64,000 nt of DNA from Nakamurella deserti (GTDB taxonomy: Bacteria > Actinomycetota > Actinomycetes > Mycobacteriales > Nakamurellaceae): NCBI RefSeq assembly GCF_003260015.1, contig NZ_QCXS01000002.1, positions 1 through 64,000 of the forward strand, read 5' to 3'. Numbering within the stretch: position 1 is the first letter of the stretch; the number at the start of each line of letters is the position of its first letter. Position numbers and translations under genes: made by a program. A model generated the notes under the pieces. The model was not told the origin of the DNA, did not search any database, and saw only the letters and a program-made list of their open reading frames with translations. Below, piece by piece: positions 1-7,306 of this stretch.

Positions 1-70
1 GATAGGCCAGAAGTGGAAGCACCGTAAGGTGTTATGAGCTGACTGGTACTAATAGGCCGAGGACTTACCA
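1..70 (+). rRNA. rrl: 23S rRNA, 3' end (partial)
   Basis: The first bases match the conserved 3' end of actinobacterial 23S rRNA, including the stretch ggtactaataggccga just before the end of the molecule. The gene begins upstream of the window. The exact 3' end is set by analogy with other 23S genes and may be off by a few bases. Confidence 0.93.
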
Positions 71-216
71 CAAAAATGCTACGCGTCCACTGTGCGATAC
101 CTGAAACAACAAACCCCCCGGGGTTGCTGCTTCCGGCCGGCCTTCACCTGATTTATTGGTGGGGCACGACCGGCAGCTGCCAGCACCTGGGGGTTGGAAC
201 ACGATGTTTCGCAGCG
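71..216 (+). other. 23S-5S internal transcribed spacer
   Basis: This spacer separates the 23S end from the 5S gene. It is less GC-rich than the rest of the window and holds no tRNA that I can recognise. It is presumably removed during processing of the rRNA precursor. Confidence 0.8.
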
Positions 217-333
217 TTACGGCAGCCATAGCGTAGGGGAAACGCCCGGTCCCATCCCGAACCCGGAAGCTAAGCCCTACAGCGCCGATGGTACTGCACC
301 CGCCAGGGTGTGGGAGAGTAGGACACTGCCGAA
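217..333 (+). rRNA. rrf: 5S rRNA
   Basis: About 117 bases match actinobacterial 5S rRNA. The conserved core ggaaacgcccggtcccat is present, followed by the gaacccggaagctaagcc loop and gcgccgatggtactgc. The ends pair as the terminal helix (cggcag near 220 with ctgccg near 326-331). End positions are approximate to about two bases. Confidence 0.95.
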
Positions 334-343
334 CACACATCCC

Positions 344-377
344 AGAAAAGGGGCCCCCACGAGGGGGCCCCTTTTCT
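344..377 (+). terminator. Intrinsic terminator of the rRNA operon
   Basis: This is a perfect inverted repeat with 15-bp arms (344-358 and 363-377) and a 4-base acga loop. The descending arm ends in a T run (cccctttt). It begins about 10 bases after the 5S gene and is the expected Rho-independent terminator of the rRNA operon. Confidence 0.93.
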
Positions 378-412
378 GCATTTCACCGGCGCGTTGTTCT
401 GGTCGAAGCCGC

Positions 413-452
413 ACCGTGCTTCTCAGGACACCACCGTGCTTCTCAGGACACC
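413..452. repeat. 20-bp tandem duplication
   Basis: Two adjacent identical 20-base units of the form accgtgcttctcaggacacc occupy 413-432 and 433-452. A shorter related gacacca stretch follows. The function is unknown. It lies just downstream of the rRNA terminator and could be a remnant of an older repeat or element end. Confidence 0.8.
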
Positions 453-659
453 ACGGGTCACCCCCCGACACCACAATCACCCGCCCCGACACCCGCGGCC
501 ACCGCAGTCATGATCGGTGCACGCGCCGGCGCCGGCGCACCGCCTCCCCGACGGAGAAGTCATCCGCCCACCGCCCCATACCGGCAGCGGGTGGTCAGCA
601 ACCAGCAGGGGCGACCGCGCCCAACCCGGCGAACCACCCACAACCCCCGACCCCCACCG

Positions 660-779
660 GCAACCAGCAGCGAACCCGGGTTCCCGACCGACAACCAGAA
701 GCGACCCCCGGGCCCCGAGCGACAACCCAGCAGGGACCCGGGTCCCGACCGACAACCAGCAGCGACCTGGGTCCCGACC
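660..779. repeat. Degenerate ~30-bp tandem repeat, about four units
   Basis: Four imperfect units start near 660, 690, 721 and 751. Each has the pattern gacaaccagcagcgac followed by cgggtcccgacc. The unit length is 29-31 bases, so the array is not in a fixed reading frame. That argues against a protein repeat. The role is unknown. Confidence 0.7.
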
Positions 780-1265
780 GCCGTGCCGCACGGACCGCAG
801 CCAACCGTCCCGCCGCCCATCACACACCCCGCCGCGCCCAACCACCCCGCCGCCCCACCACGCCCGTCGCTACGTGCGCCGACACGCAGAGCACACCCAG
901 CCACCGAACCACCCCAACGGGACCTTCGGCCATCAACCGCCTGAGCACCAGAGCCCGAATTCATCGTCACGGTGACACAACCCGGTGTACGACGCCGCTG
1001 GGTTGGCTGTGGTCCGCTTTCGGCGAGTTCTCACGTCGCACGAGGGAGTGTGCGTTGAGAAACTCGTGACGTTGTGCGTGTGGTCGACCATCGCCACGCA
1101 CGTGACCGTGTCGCTGTCATTCACTCCGCTGGCGGTCAGGCAGCGCACGTTGCGGGCTGGCATCGGAATGGTCACCCGTCCACAAGCACGCTGTTCGTGG
1201 GAGCGGGGTCTGCCACGCACTACCATCAGATGTACATCAGAACAGCGATTCAGGAGTTGTTGGCC

Positions 1266-4202
1266 ATGGCGCCGCAGGATAACGACAGAGGCGACGACGT
1301 TCGCCGAGACCGGCGCGACGCGCAGAGCCCCCGGGGCGGTGCGCGGGGTCAGGACTCCGGGCGTGAAGACCGGTCGACCGGCAACGGAGACCGCAGCGGC
1401 GGTCCGCGTGGCTTCGGGGGTCGCGGTTCCGGGCAGGGCGATCGAGAGCGTCCCCGTAGCGGCGGGTATCAGGGCAACGCTGACAGGGGTGCCCGCACGG
1501 GGGGCTACCAGGGTGGTTCTGATCGTCCTCGCGCCGGCGGATATCAGGGTGTTCGCGACGGTGGCGACGCGCGCGGTGGCGGCTACCGCGGTGACCGAGA
1601 AGGCGGCCAGGGCGACCGCCCACGCACCGGTTACCAGGGACGGACTCCTGACGATCGCGGCGGATACCGCGGTGGTTCGGACGGCCCGCGGACCGGGCAG
1701 CGCCCCGAAGGCGGATACCGCGGCGGTTCCGGATTCGGAGTCGACCGCGATCGGAGTGACCGCAGCGACCAGCGCGGCACGGGCGATCGTCCCGCCGGGC
1801 AGGGATACCAGGGGCGGCGCCCCACGGACGCGCAGGGCGATCGTGGCGGTTACCGCGGCGGCGAGCGCTCCGGCGGTGACCGTCCCTATGGTCAGCGTGA
1901 CGACCGTGAGCGTGGCGGTTACCGCGGCGGCGAGCGCTCCGGCGGTGACCGTCCCTATGGTCAGCGGGATGACCGTGCGCCCCGTGCCGGTGGTGACCGT
2001 CCCTACGGTCGGCGTGAGGACCGCGGCGGCGAGCGCTCCGGCGGCGACCGCCCCTATGGTCAGCGTGATGACCGTGCTCCGCGTGCCGGTGGCGATCGCC
2101 CCTACGGGCAGCGCGACGACCGTCCCCGTGGTGACCGTCCCTACGGCCAGCGGGACGACCGTCCCCGTGGTGACCGTCCCTACGGCCAGCGGGACGACCG
2201 TCCGCGCGGTGACCGTCCCTACGGGCAGCGTGATGACCGTGCGCCGCGTGCCGGTGGCGATCGCCCCTACGGGCAGCTGGACGACCGTGGCGGTTACCGC
2301 GGCGGCGAGCGCTCCGGCGGCGACCGCCCCTATGGTCAGCGTGATGACCGTGGCGGTTACCGCGGCGGCGAGCGCTCCGGCGGCGACCGTCCCTATGGTC
2401 AGCGTGATGACCGTGCGCCGCGTGCCGGTGACCGTCCCTACGGGCAGCGGGACGATCGTGCGCCGCGTGCCGGTGGCGATCGCCCCTACGGTCAGCGGGA
2501 CGACCGTCCGCGCGGTGACCGTCCCTACGGTCAGCGGGACGACCGTCCGCGCGGTGACCGTCCCTACGGTCAGCGCGACGACCGTCCGCGCGGTGACCGC
2601 CCCTACGGTCAGCGCGACGACCGTCCGCGCGGTGACCGCCCCTACGGCCAGCGCGACGACCGTCCGCGCGGTGACCGCCCCTACGGCCAGCGGGACGACC
2701 GCGCGCCGCGGGCCGGTGGTGACCGCCCCGATGATCGGCGTCCGCAGCGTGAGGACCGTCCGGGATCCCGGAGTCCTTTCGGCGGCAACCTCAGTGACAC
2801 CTTCAAGGCTCCGGCCGACCGCCCGGAGCGCACCGACGACCGTCCGGTGGCCGGCGATGACCGTGATCGTCCGCGTTCGCCGCGCACGGACGACCGCGAG
2901 CGTCCGGCGTACCGGTCCGACGACAGCCGCCCGCCTCGGCGTGACGACCGTCCGCAGCGGTCCGATCGGCCGGATCGTTCCGCTCCTCGCGCCGACGCCG
3001 ACCGCCCGCCCCGTCGTTTCGACGACGACCGCGCCGACCGCCCGCGCCGCGAGGCGCCGACCGGCTCGCGCATCCGCCCCGAAGACGCCAACGAGGTCTG
3101 GCCCGACGCGCCGGAGTGGGCAGAGCCGTCGGAGTTGGGGCCGGAGGTCCTCCGCGATCTCCGTGGGCTGAGCAAGGAGAACAGCGAGTTCGTCGCCCGC
3201 CACCTGGTCGCCGCGACGTCCCTCGCCGACGAGGAGCCGGACGAGGCCTGGCTGCACGCGCGGGCCGCCCGTTCGAAGGGTGGGCGTATCGCCGTCGTCC
3301 GTGAGACGGTCGGGCTCGTCGCCTACCGGGCGCAGGAGTGGGCCGAGGCGATCTCGGAGCTCCGTGCCGCCCGCCGCATGGGTGGTGGCCCTGGCCACGT
3401 CGCCATCCTGGCAGACTGCGAACGCGCTCTGGGCAACCCGGAGCGTGCACTGGATCTCGCCCGCAGCCCCGAGGCGGCCCAGCTCGACGAAGAGGGCGCA
3501 GCGGAGCTGCGCATCGTGGCCTCCGGCGCCCGTGCCGATCTGGGTCAGCTCGATGCGGCGATGGCGGTTCTGCAGGACGGTCCCGGATTCGACCTCGACC
3601 GTCCCGAGCCGTGGTCGGCTCGTCTGTACTACGCCTACGCCGACCTGCTTCTGACGGCCAGTAGGTCCGACGAGGCGCTGCAGTGGTTCGTCCGCGCCGA
3701 CGACGCCGACGACGACGGGGACACCGACGCCGCCGACCGTATCGCCGACCTCATCGCCATCCGTGACGGCGGCGGTGTGGCCGCCTCGGACGCCGCCCAG
3801 GATGCCGACGGCTCCTCCGACGTGCCCGGGGTCGCCGACAGCGGTGACACCGCCGACACGGAGAGGGACACCGTCGCGGGCGGCGCCGAGCTCGTCACCG
3901 ACGACGCCGCGCTCGACGACAGTGCCGACGACATCGCGACTGCGTCGACCGACGTCGCCGCCGACATCGAGGACGACGACCGCACCGGCACCGCGCCCAT
4001 CGAGGTCGCCGTCGACGAGGACAACACTCCCGAGGACGCCGAGGACGCCGAGGACGCCGCTGTCGACCACGTCGCCGCCGACGACGAGGACGCGGATGAC
4101 GAAGAAGGGGCCGATCAGGAGCTCGACGGCCGCCCCACTCCGGCCGGCGAGGTGCCGATCGGGCGCGGATCGGTCCTGTTCAGCTCGGGCCAGGAATCGT
4201 GA
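1266..4202 (+). CDS. TPR protein with expanded R/D/G/Y-rich disordered region
   Basis: The product is about 978 residues. Residues 1-620 are low complexity and charged (Arg, Asp, Gly, Tyr, Pro). They include 18 copies of a GDRPYGQ-RDDR unit with variable linkers. Residues about 624-832 form a helical TPR-like domain (for example LRDLRGLSKENSEFVARHL and repeated A/L heptads). The last ~145 residues are an acidic Asp/Glu/Ala tail. The ATG at 1266 is chosen because aggag lies at 1252-1256; in-frame codons upstream lack a ribosome site. The stop overlaps the next start by 4 bases. By position and C-terminal domain it corresponds to M. tuberculosis Rv1691, which is only about 250 residues, so the long N-terminal region is an expansion. 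The function is unknown. The polyampholytic repeats resemble RNA-binding or condensate-forming segments, which is inference. Confidence 0.85.
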   Translation: MAPQDNDRGDDVRRDRRDAQSPRGGARGQDSGREDRSTGNGDRSGGPRGFGGRGSGQGDRERPRSGGYQGNADRGARTGGYQGGSDRPRAGGYQGVRDGGDARGGGYRGDREGGQGDRPRTGYQGRTPDDRGGYRGGSDGPRTGQRPEGGYRGGSGFGVDRDRSDRSDQRGTGDRPAGQGYQGRRPTDAQGDRGGYRGGERSGGDRPYGQRDDRERGGYRGGERSGGDRPYGQRDDRAPRAGGDRPYGRREDRGGERSGGDRPYGQRDDRAPRAGGDRPYGQRDDRPRGDRPYGQRDDRPRGDRPYGQRDDRPRGDRPYGQRDDRAPRAGGDRPYGQLDDRGGYRGGERSGGDRPYGQRDDRGGYRGGERSGGDRPYGQRDDRAPRAGDRPYGQRDDRAPRAGGDRPYGQRDDRPRGDRPYGQRDDRPRGDRPYGQRDDRPRGDRPYGQRDDRPRGDRPYGQRDDRPRGDRPYGQRDDRAPRAGGDRPDDRRPQREDRPGSRSPFGGNLSDTFKAPADRPERTDDRPVAGDDRDRPRSPRTDDRERPAYRSDDSRPPRRDDRPQRSDRPDRSAPRADADRPPRRFDDDRADRPRREAPTGSRIRPEDANEVWPDAPEWAEPSELGPEVLRDLRGLSKENSEFVARHLVAATSLADEEPDEAWLHARAARSKGGRIAVVRETVGLVAYRAQEWAEAISELRAARRMGGGPGHVAILADCERALGNPERALDLARSPEAAQLDEEGAAELRIVASGARADLGQLDAAMAVLQDGPGFDLDRPEPWSARLYYAYADLLLTASRSDEALQWFVRADDADDDGDTDAADRIADLIAIRDGGGVAASDAAQDADGSSDVPGVADSGDTADTERDTVAGGAELVTDDAALDDSADDIATASTDVAADIEDDDRTGTAPIEVAVDEDNTPEDAEDAEDAAVDHVAADDEDADDEEGADQELDGRPTPAGEVPIGRGSVLFSSGQES
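1874..2731 (+). repeat. In-frame 39-63-bp minisatellite coding for GDRPYGQRDDR units
   Basis: The repeats encode 18 copies of a GDRPYG(Q/R) core (residues about 203-489). The linker after RDDR is PR (13-residue unit), APRAG (16 residues) or GGYRGGERSG (21 residues). The five consecutive 39-bp units around 2490-2690 are almost identical in DNA, apart from third-position changes. That indicates recent copy-number expansion and probable length variation between strains. All unit lengths are multiples of three. Confidence 0.9.
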
Positions 4203-5236
4203 CGTCGCTGGCCGAGCGCTTCGACGTCCTGCTGCTCGACCTGGACGGCACCGTCTACCTGGGACATCAACCCATCGACCACGTCGGTGAGGCGCTGCAG
4301 GAGGCGGCTCGCCGGGGCGCCCGTTCGGTGTACGTCACGAACAACGCGTCGCGGCCGCCGGCCGAGGTCGCGGCCCAGCTGTCGGGAATGGGACTGGACG
4401 CCGCCGCCGATGACGTCCTGACCTCACCGCAGGCGGCGGTGACGATGCTCGTCGACCGGCACCCGACCGGTGCGGCGGTACTGGTCGTCGGAGCGCCGTA
4501 CCTGGCGGACGAGGTGGCCCGTCGCGGGCTCACCCCGGTGCGCACCTTCGCCGAGAACCCGGTGGCGGTCGTGCAGGGCCACTCGCCCGAGACGGGCTGG
4601 CCGATCCTGGCCGAGGCGTGCCTCGCCCTGCGGGGTGGGGCGGATTGGGTCGCGGCCAACGTGGACGCCACCCTCCCCACCGATCGGGGGCTGCTGCCCG
4701 GCAACGGCGCCATGGTGTCGGTGCTGGTCACCGCCACCGGACGCCGTCCCCGGGTGGCCGGCAAACCGGCCCGGCCGATGATCGACGCCGCGATCGCCCG
4801 GTACGGCTCGACCACTCCGCTGGTCGTCGGCGACCGCCTGGACACCGACATCGAAGCGGCGGTCACCGCCGGAGTCCCGTCGCTGCTCGTCTTCACCGGG
4901 GTCTCCACCCCCGCCGAGGTCGTCACCGCCGCAGCCGAGCGGCGTCCCACCCACGTCGGGTTCGACATGCGCGCCGTCGTCGACGCCGCCCGCAGCGTCG
5001 AGATCGCCTCCGGTGGGAACGGGTGGCAGGCCGACTTCGGCGACGGTGGTCTGACCCTGCGCCGCGACGGATCGGGCGACGACGGCGACACCCTGCCCGA
5101 CACGGACGCGCTGCACGCGCTCGCTGCGCTGGCCAGGGCCGGCTGGGCCGCGACGGAGACGCCCGTCGGGGCTGTCCACGCCGGCGACGAAGCGGCCGGG
5201 GCCACCCTGCAACGCCTCGGAATCCGGGCCGGCTGA
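4199..5236 (+). CDS. HAD-IIA family phosphatase (NagD-like; Rv1692-like)
   Basis: This is a 345-residue cytoplasmic HAD hydrolase. The nucleophile motif DLDGTVYLG (Asp14, Asp16) is at the N-terminus, TNNAS follows as motif II, and VVGDRLDTDIEAA supplies the metal-binding acidic residues near residue 218. A cap domain lies between them, as in NagD/class IIA enzymes. The last ~85 residues form an Ala/Asp-rich extension without recognisable motifs. The GTG start at 4199 overlaps the TPR gene stop (GTGA), so translation is probably coupled. The M. tuberculosis homologue in the same position, Rv1692, is reported to dephosphorylate glycerol 3-phosphate. The same substrate here is inference. Confidence 0.9.
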   Translation: MTSLAERFDVLLLDLDGTVYLGHQPIDHVGEALQEAARRGARSVYVTNNASRPPAEVAAQLSGMGLDAAADDVLTSPQAAVTMLVDRHPTGAAVLVVGAPYLADEVARRGLTPVRTFAENPVAVVQGHSPETGWPILAEACLALRGGADWVAANVDATLPTDRGLLPGNGAMVSVLVTATGRRPRVAGKPARPMIDAAIARYGSTTPLVVGDRLDTDIEAAVTAGVPSLLVFTGVSTPAEVVTAAAERRPTHVGFDMRAVVDAARSVEIASGGNGWQADFGDGGLTLRRDGSGDDGDTLPDTDALHALAALARAGWAATETPVGAVHAGDEAAGATLQRLGIRAG

Positions 5237-5250
5237 CCGTCGGATAGCGT

Positions 5251-5283
5251 GACACCGCGCGGACATCCCGTCCGCGCGGTGTC
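5251..5283. terminator. Strong hairpin between HAD gene and the 5329 ORF
   Basis: Perfect 14-bp arms (5251-5264 and 5270-5283) enclose a 5-base loop, with no T run after it. A TANNNT-type hexamer (tagcgt, 5245-5250) precedes it directly. The hairpin could be a T-less terminator of the upstream genes or lie at the 5' end of a new transcript for the tlyA group. The sequence alone does not decide. Confidence 0.5.
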
Positions 5284-5328
5284 CGGCCCGGTGCGAGCCG
5301 CGCCGTCCAGGTCAGCGAGGAGGGCCCG

Positions 5329-5538
5329 ATGAGCAATCCCGTCCCGCCCGCGGCGCGTCCGGCGGTCGATCCCTTCGAGTCCGTCGACGCCGATCTGGAG
5401 CTGCTCGAGACCCTCGACCCGGCCGGTCAGGTTCCCGTCTTCGGGCGCATCCACGCCGCGCTGACCGACGCGCTGGCCGCGACCGCCGGCACGGCCGGTG
5501 CGGCCACACCCGGGCGACCGCCCGGTGGCGGTCGCTGA
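5329..5538 (+). CDS. Small hypothetical protein (Rv1693-like)
   Basis: The product is 69 residues. The ATG at 5329 has an excellent ribosome site (gaggagg at 5317-5323). The first ~45 residues are acidic and contain the pattern FESVDADLELLETLDP; the rest is an Ala/Gly/Thr/Pro tail. There is no signal peptide or membrane segment. The stop lies one base before the tlyA start, so the two are co-translated. M. tuberculosis has a similarly small unknown gene (Rv1693) at the same place. The function is unknown. Confidence 0.8.
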   Translation: MSNPVPPAARPAVDPFESVDADLELLETLDPAGQVPVFGRIHAALTDALAATAGTAGAATPGRPPGGGR

Positions 5539-5539
5539 C

Positions 5540-6346
5540 ATGCGCCGTGCCCGGCTCGACGCCGAACTCGTCCGTCGCGGTCTCGCGAGGTCCCGAGAAC
5601 ACGCGGCCGAGCTCGTCCACGCCGGGCGGGTGACGGTCGCCGGCCAACAGGCGTCGAAGCCGGCCACCGGTGTCTCGGCCGCGGACCCGGTCGTCGTCCG
5701 CGAGGACGTCGTCGACGACAACTGGGCGTCGCGCGGTGCCCACAAGCTCGTCGGCGCGTTGGACGCATTCACCGACATCCGGGTCCAGGGGGCGCGCTGC
5801 CTGGACGCCGGGGCCTCGACCGGCGGCTTCACCGACGTGCTGCTGCGCCGGGGCGCCGACCGCGTGATCTGCGTGGACGTCGGTTACGGGCAACTCGTCT
5901 GGCGCCTGCAGAACGACCCGCGCGTGCAGATCCACGACCGCACCAACGTCCGCAACCTGACCCCCGACGACATCGACGGACCGGTGGACCTCGTCGTCGC
6001 CGACCTGTCCTTCATCTCGCTGACGCTCGTGCTGCCCGCGCTGATCGCCTGCTGCCGCCCCGACGGACACCTCGCGTTGATGACCAAGCCCCAGTTCGAA
6101 GTGGGTAAGGAACGACTCGGCAGTGGGGGAGTCGTGCGTGATCCCGGACTCCGGGCGGAAGTGGTCACCGACGTCGCCACCGCCGCCCGCGACCTCGGCT
6201 GGGGACTGGCCGGCGTGGTCGCGTCCCCCCTTCCCGGACCCAGCGGCAACGTGGAGTACTTCGTGCACCTGACCACCACCGGAAGCACCGACCCGGACGA
6301 CGTCGCGGGCCGGATCCGCACCGCAGTGGACGAGGGCCCACAGTGA
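5540..6346 (+). CDS. tlyA: TlyA, rRNA 2'-O-methyltransferase (S4-FtsJ)
   Basis: The protein has 268 residues, the same as M. tuberculosis TlyA. Residues 1-60 form an S4 RNA-binding domain (RLDAELVRRGLARSREHAAEL). The rest is an FtsJ-like Rossmann methyltransferase with the SAM loop LDAGASTGGFTDVLL and the motifs VDLVVADLSFIS and MTKPQFEVGK. TlyA methylates cytidine 2'-OH groups in 16S and 23S rRNA (C1409 and C1920 in E. coli numbering), and its loss gives capreomycin resistance in mycobacteria. The ATG at 5540 matches the mycobacterial N-terminus; a GTG at 5525 is an alternative. The stop overlaps nadK by 4 bases. Confidence 0.96.
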   Translation: MRRARLDAELVRRGLARSREHAAELVHAGRVTVAGQQASKPATGVSAADPVVVREDVVDDNWASRGAHKLVGALDAFTDIRVQGARCLDAGASTGGFTDVLLRRGADRVICVDVGYGQLVWRLQNDPRVQIHDRTNVRNLTPDDIDGPVDLVVADLSFISLTLVLPALIACCRPDGHLALMTKPQFEVGKERLGSGGVVRDPGLRAEVVTDVATAARDLGWGLAGVVASPLPGPSGNVEYFVHLTTTGSTDPDDVAGRIRTAVDEGPQ

Positions 6347-7215
6347 CCCGTCGCGTGCTGCTCGTCGCCCACACCGGCCGGGACGACATCAACCAACTCA
6401 CCCGCCGCATCGCCGAGCCGCTGTCGCGCGCGGGTGTCGACCTGGTCGCCCTGCCCGGGGAGAACGACCTGCTCGGGTTGCCCTGCGTCGACCCGCGACC
6501 GGACAACTCCATCGAGATGGTGCTCGGTCTGGGCGGCGACGGAACCCTGCTGCGGGCGGCCGACAAGGCCCGGCCGATCGACGCGCCGGTCCTGGGCATC
6601 AACCTGGGTCGGGTCGGGTTCCTGGCCGAGGCCGACCCCGAGCAGCTCGACGGGGTCATCCAGGCGGTCATCGACCGCAGTTACACCGTCCGCGAGCGGA
6701 TGACCGTGGACGTGCTCGTCGAGCACGACGGCGTGGAGATCACCCGCAACTGGGCGCTGAACGAGGTCAGTGTCGAGAAGGCCACCCGGGAACGCATCCT
6801 CGACGTCGTGGTCGAGGTCGACGGTCACGGCATCTCGGCGTTCGGCTGTGACGGCGTCCTCATCGCGACCCCCACCGGTTCCACCGCCTACGCCTTCTCC
6901 GCCGGCGGACCGATCATCTGGCCCCAGGTCGAGGCGCTGCTGGTGGTGCCGTCCAACGCCCACGCCCTGTTCGCGCGTCCGCTGGTCGTCGCCCCGAGCG
7001 TCGAGGTCACCGTGCACATCGACCCGAAGGGACACGAAGCGGCGATGGCCTGCGACGGTCGTCGCATCACCGAACTGCCGGCCGGCTCCCGGATCCGGGT
7101 GCGCCGCGGCGTGCAACCGGTCAAGATGGTCCGGCTCGGCGAGCTGCCGTTCTCCACCCGGCTGGTCCGCAAGTTCGCGCTGCCGGTCCAGGGGTGGCGC
7201 GACAAGCGGCACTGA
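6343..7215 (+). CDS. nadK: NAD kinase
   Basis: This 290-residue protein phosphorylates NAD to NADP with ATP or polyphosphate. The diagnostic GGDGTLL motif (in GLGGDGTLLRAADKA), the NLGRVGFLAE strand-loop and the TPTGSTAYAFSAGGPI substrate loop are all present. The GTG start at 6343 overlaps the tlyA stop as GTGA. The tlyA-nadK-recN order is conserved in actinobacteria. Its length is close to the mycobacterial enzyme (about 307), with a shorter N-terminus. Confidence 0.97.
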   Translation: MTRRVLLVAHTGRDDINQLTRRIAEPLSRAGVDLVALPGENDLLGLPCVDPRPDNSIEMVLGLGGDGTLLRAADKARPIDAPVLGINLGRVGFLAEADPEQLDGVIQAVIDRSYTVRERMTVDVLVEHDGVEITRNWALNEVSVEKATRERILDVVVEVDGHGISAFGCDGVLIATPTGSTAYAFSAGGPIIWPQVEALLVVPSNAHALFARPLVVAPSVEVTVHIDPKGHEAAMACDGRRITELPAGSRIRVRRGVQPVKMVRLGELPFSTRLVRKFALPVQGWRDKRH

Positions 7216-7272
7216 CCGGTTGTCCACAGCCGCGCGAGAGCGTGGAGCTGTCCACAGGCCCGTGCGCCTCTT

Positions 7273-7288
7273 TCGAACACCCGTGCGG
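7273..7288. promoter_or_regulatory. Candidate LexA (SOS) box upstream of recN
   Basis: The sequence tcgaac-accc-gtgcgg fits the actinobacterial LexA consensus TCGAAC-N4-GTTCGA, with a perfect left half and two mismatches in the right half. It lies 19-34 bases before the recN ATG, where repression would be effective. recN is an SOS gene in several bacteria. Binding is not shown by sequence alone. Confidence 0.5.
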
Positions 7289-7306
7289 ATCGTCTACCGT
7301 GGCGTC

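Larger units (their letters stand above)
378..1265. other. Gene-free region after the rRNA operon
   Basis: About 890 bases hold no convincing gene. Several frames are open only because the DNA is GC- and CCG/ACC-rich; their translations are Pro/Arg/Thr-rich and low complexity. The region contains a 20-bp tandem duplication (413-452) and a degenerate ~30-bp tandem repeat (660-779). Its last part must hold the promoter of the 1266 gene. The hexamer taccat at 1221-1226 fits the actinobacterial TANNNT -10 pattern, but I see no good -35. Confidence 0.6.

Noticed and set aside
194-1069. Several overlapping frames of 70-290 codons in the first kilobase
   Set aside because: They overlap the 5S gene or consist of Pro/Arg/Thr low-complexity sequence, and no two agree on a protein-like composition.
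933-4070. A ~1045-codon open frame on the minus strand and a ~730-codon frame on the plus strand over the repeat gene
   Set aside because: Both are by-products of the stop-free GC-rich repeats. Only the frame ending at 4202 continues into a recognisable TPR domain, has a ribosome site and is coupled to the next gene.
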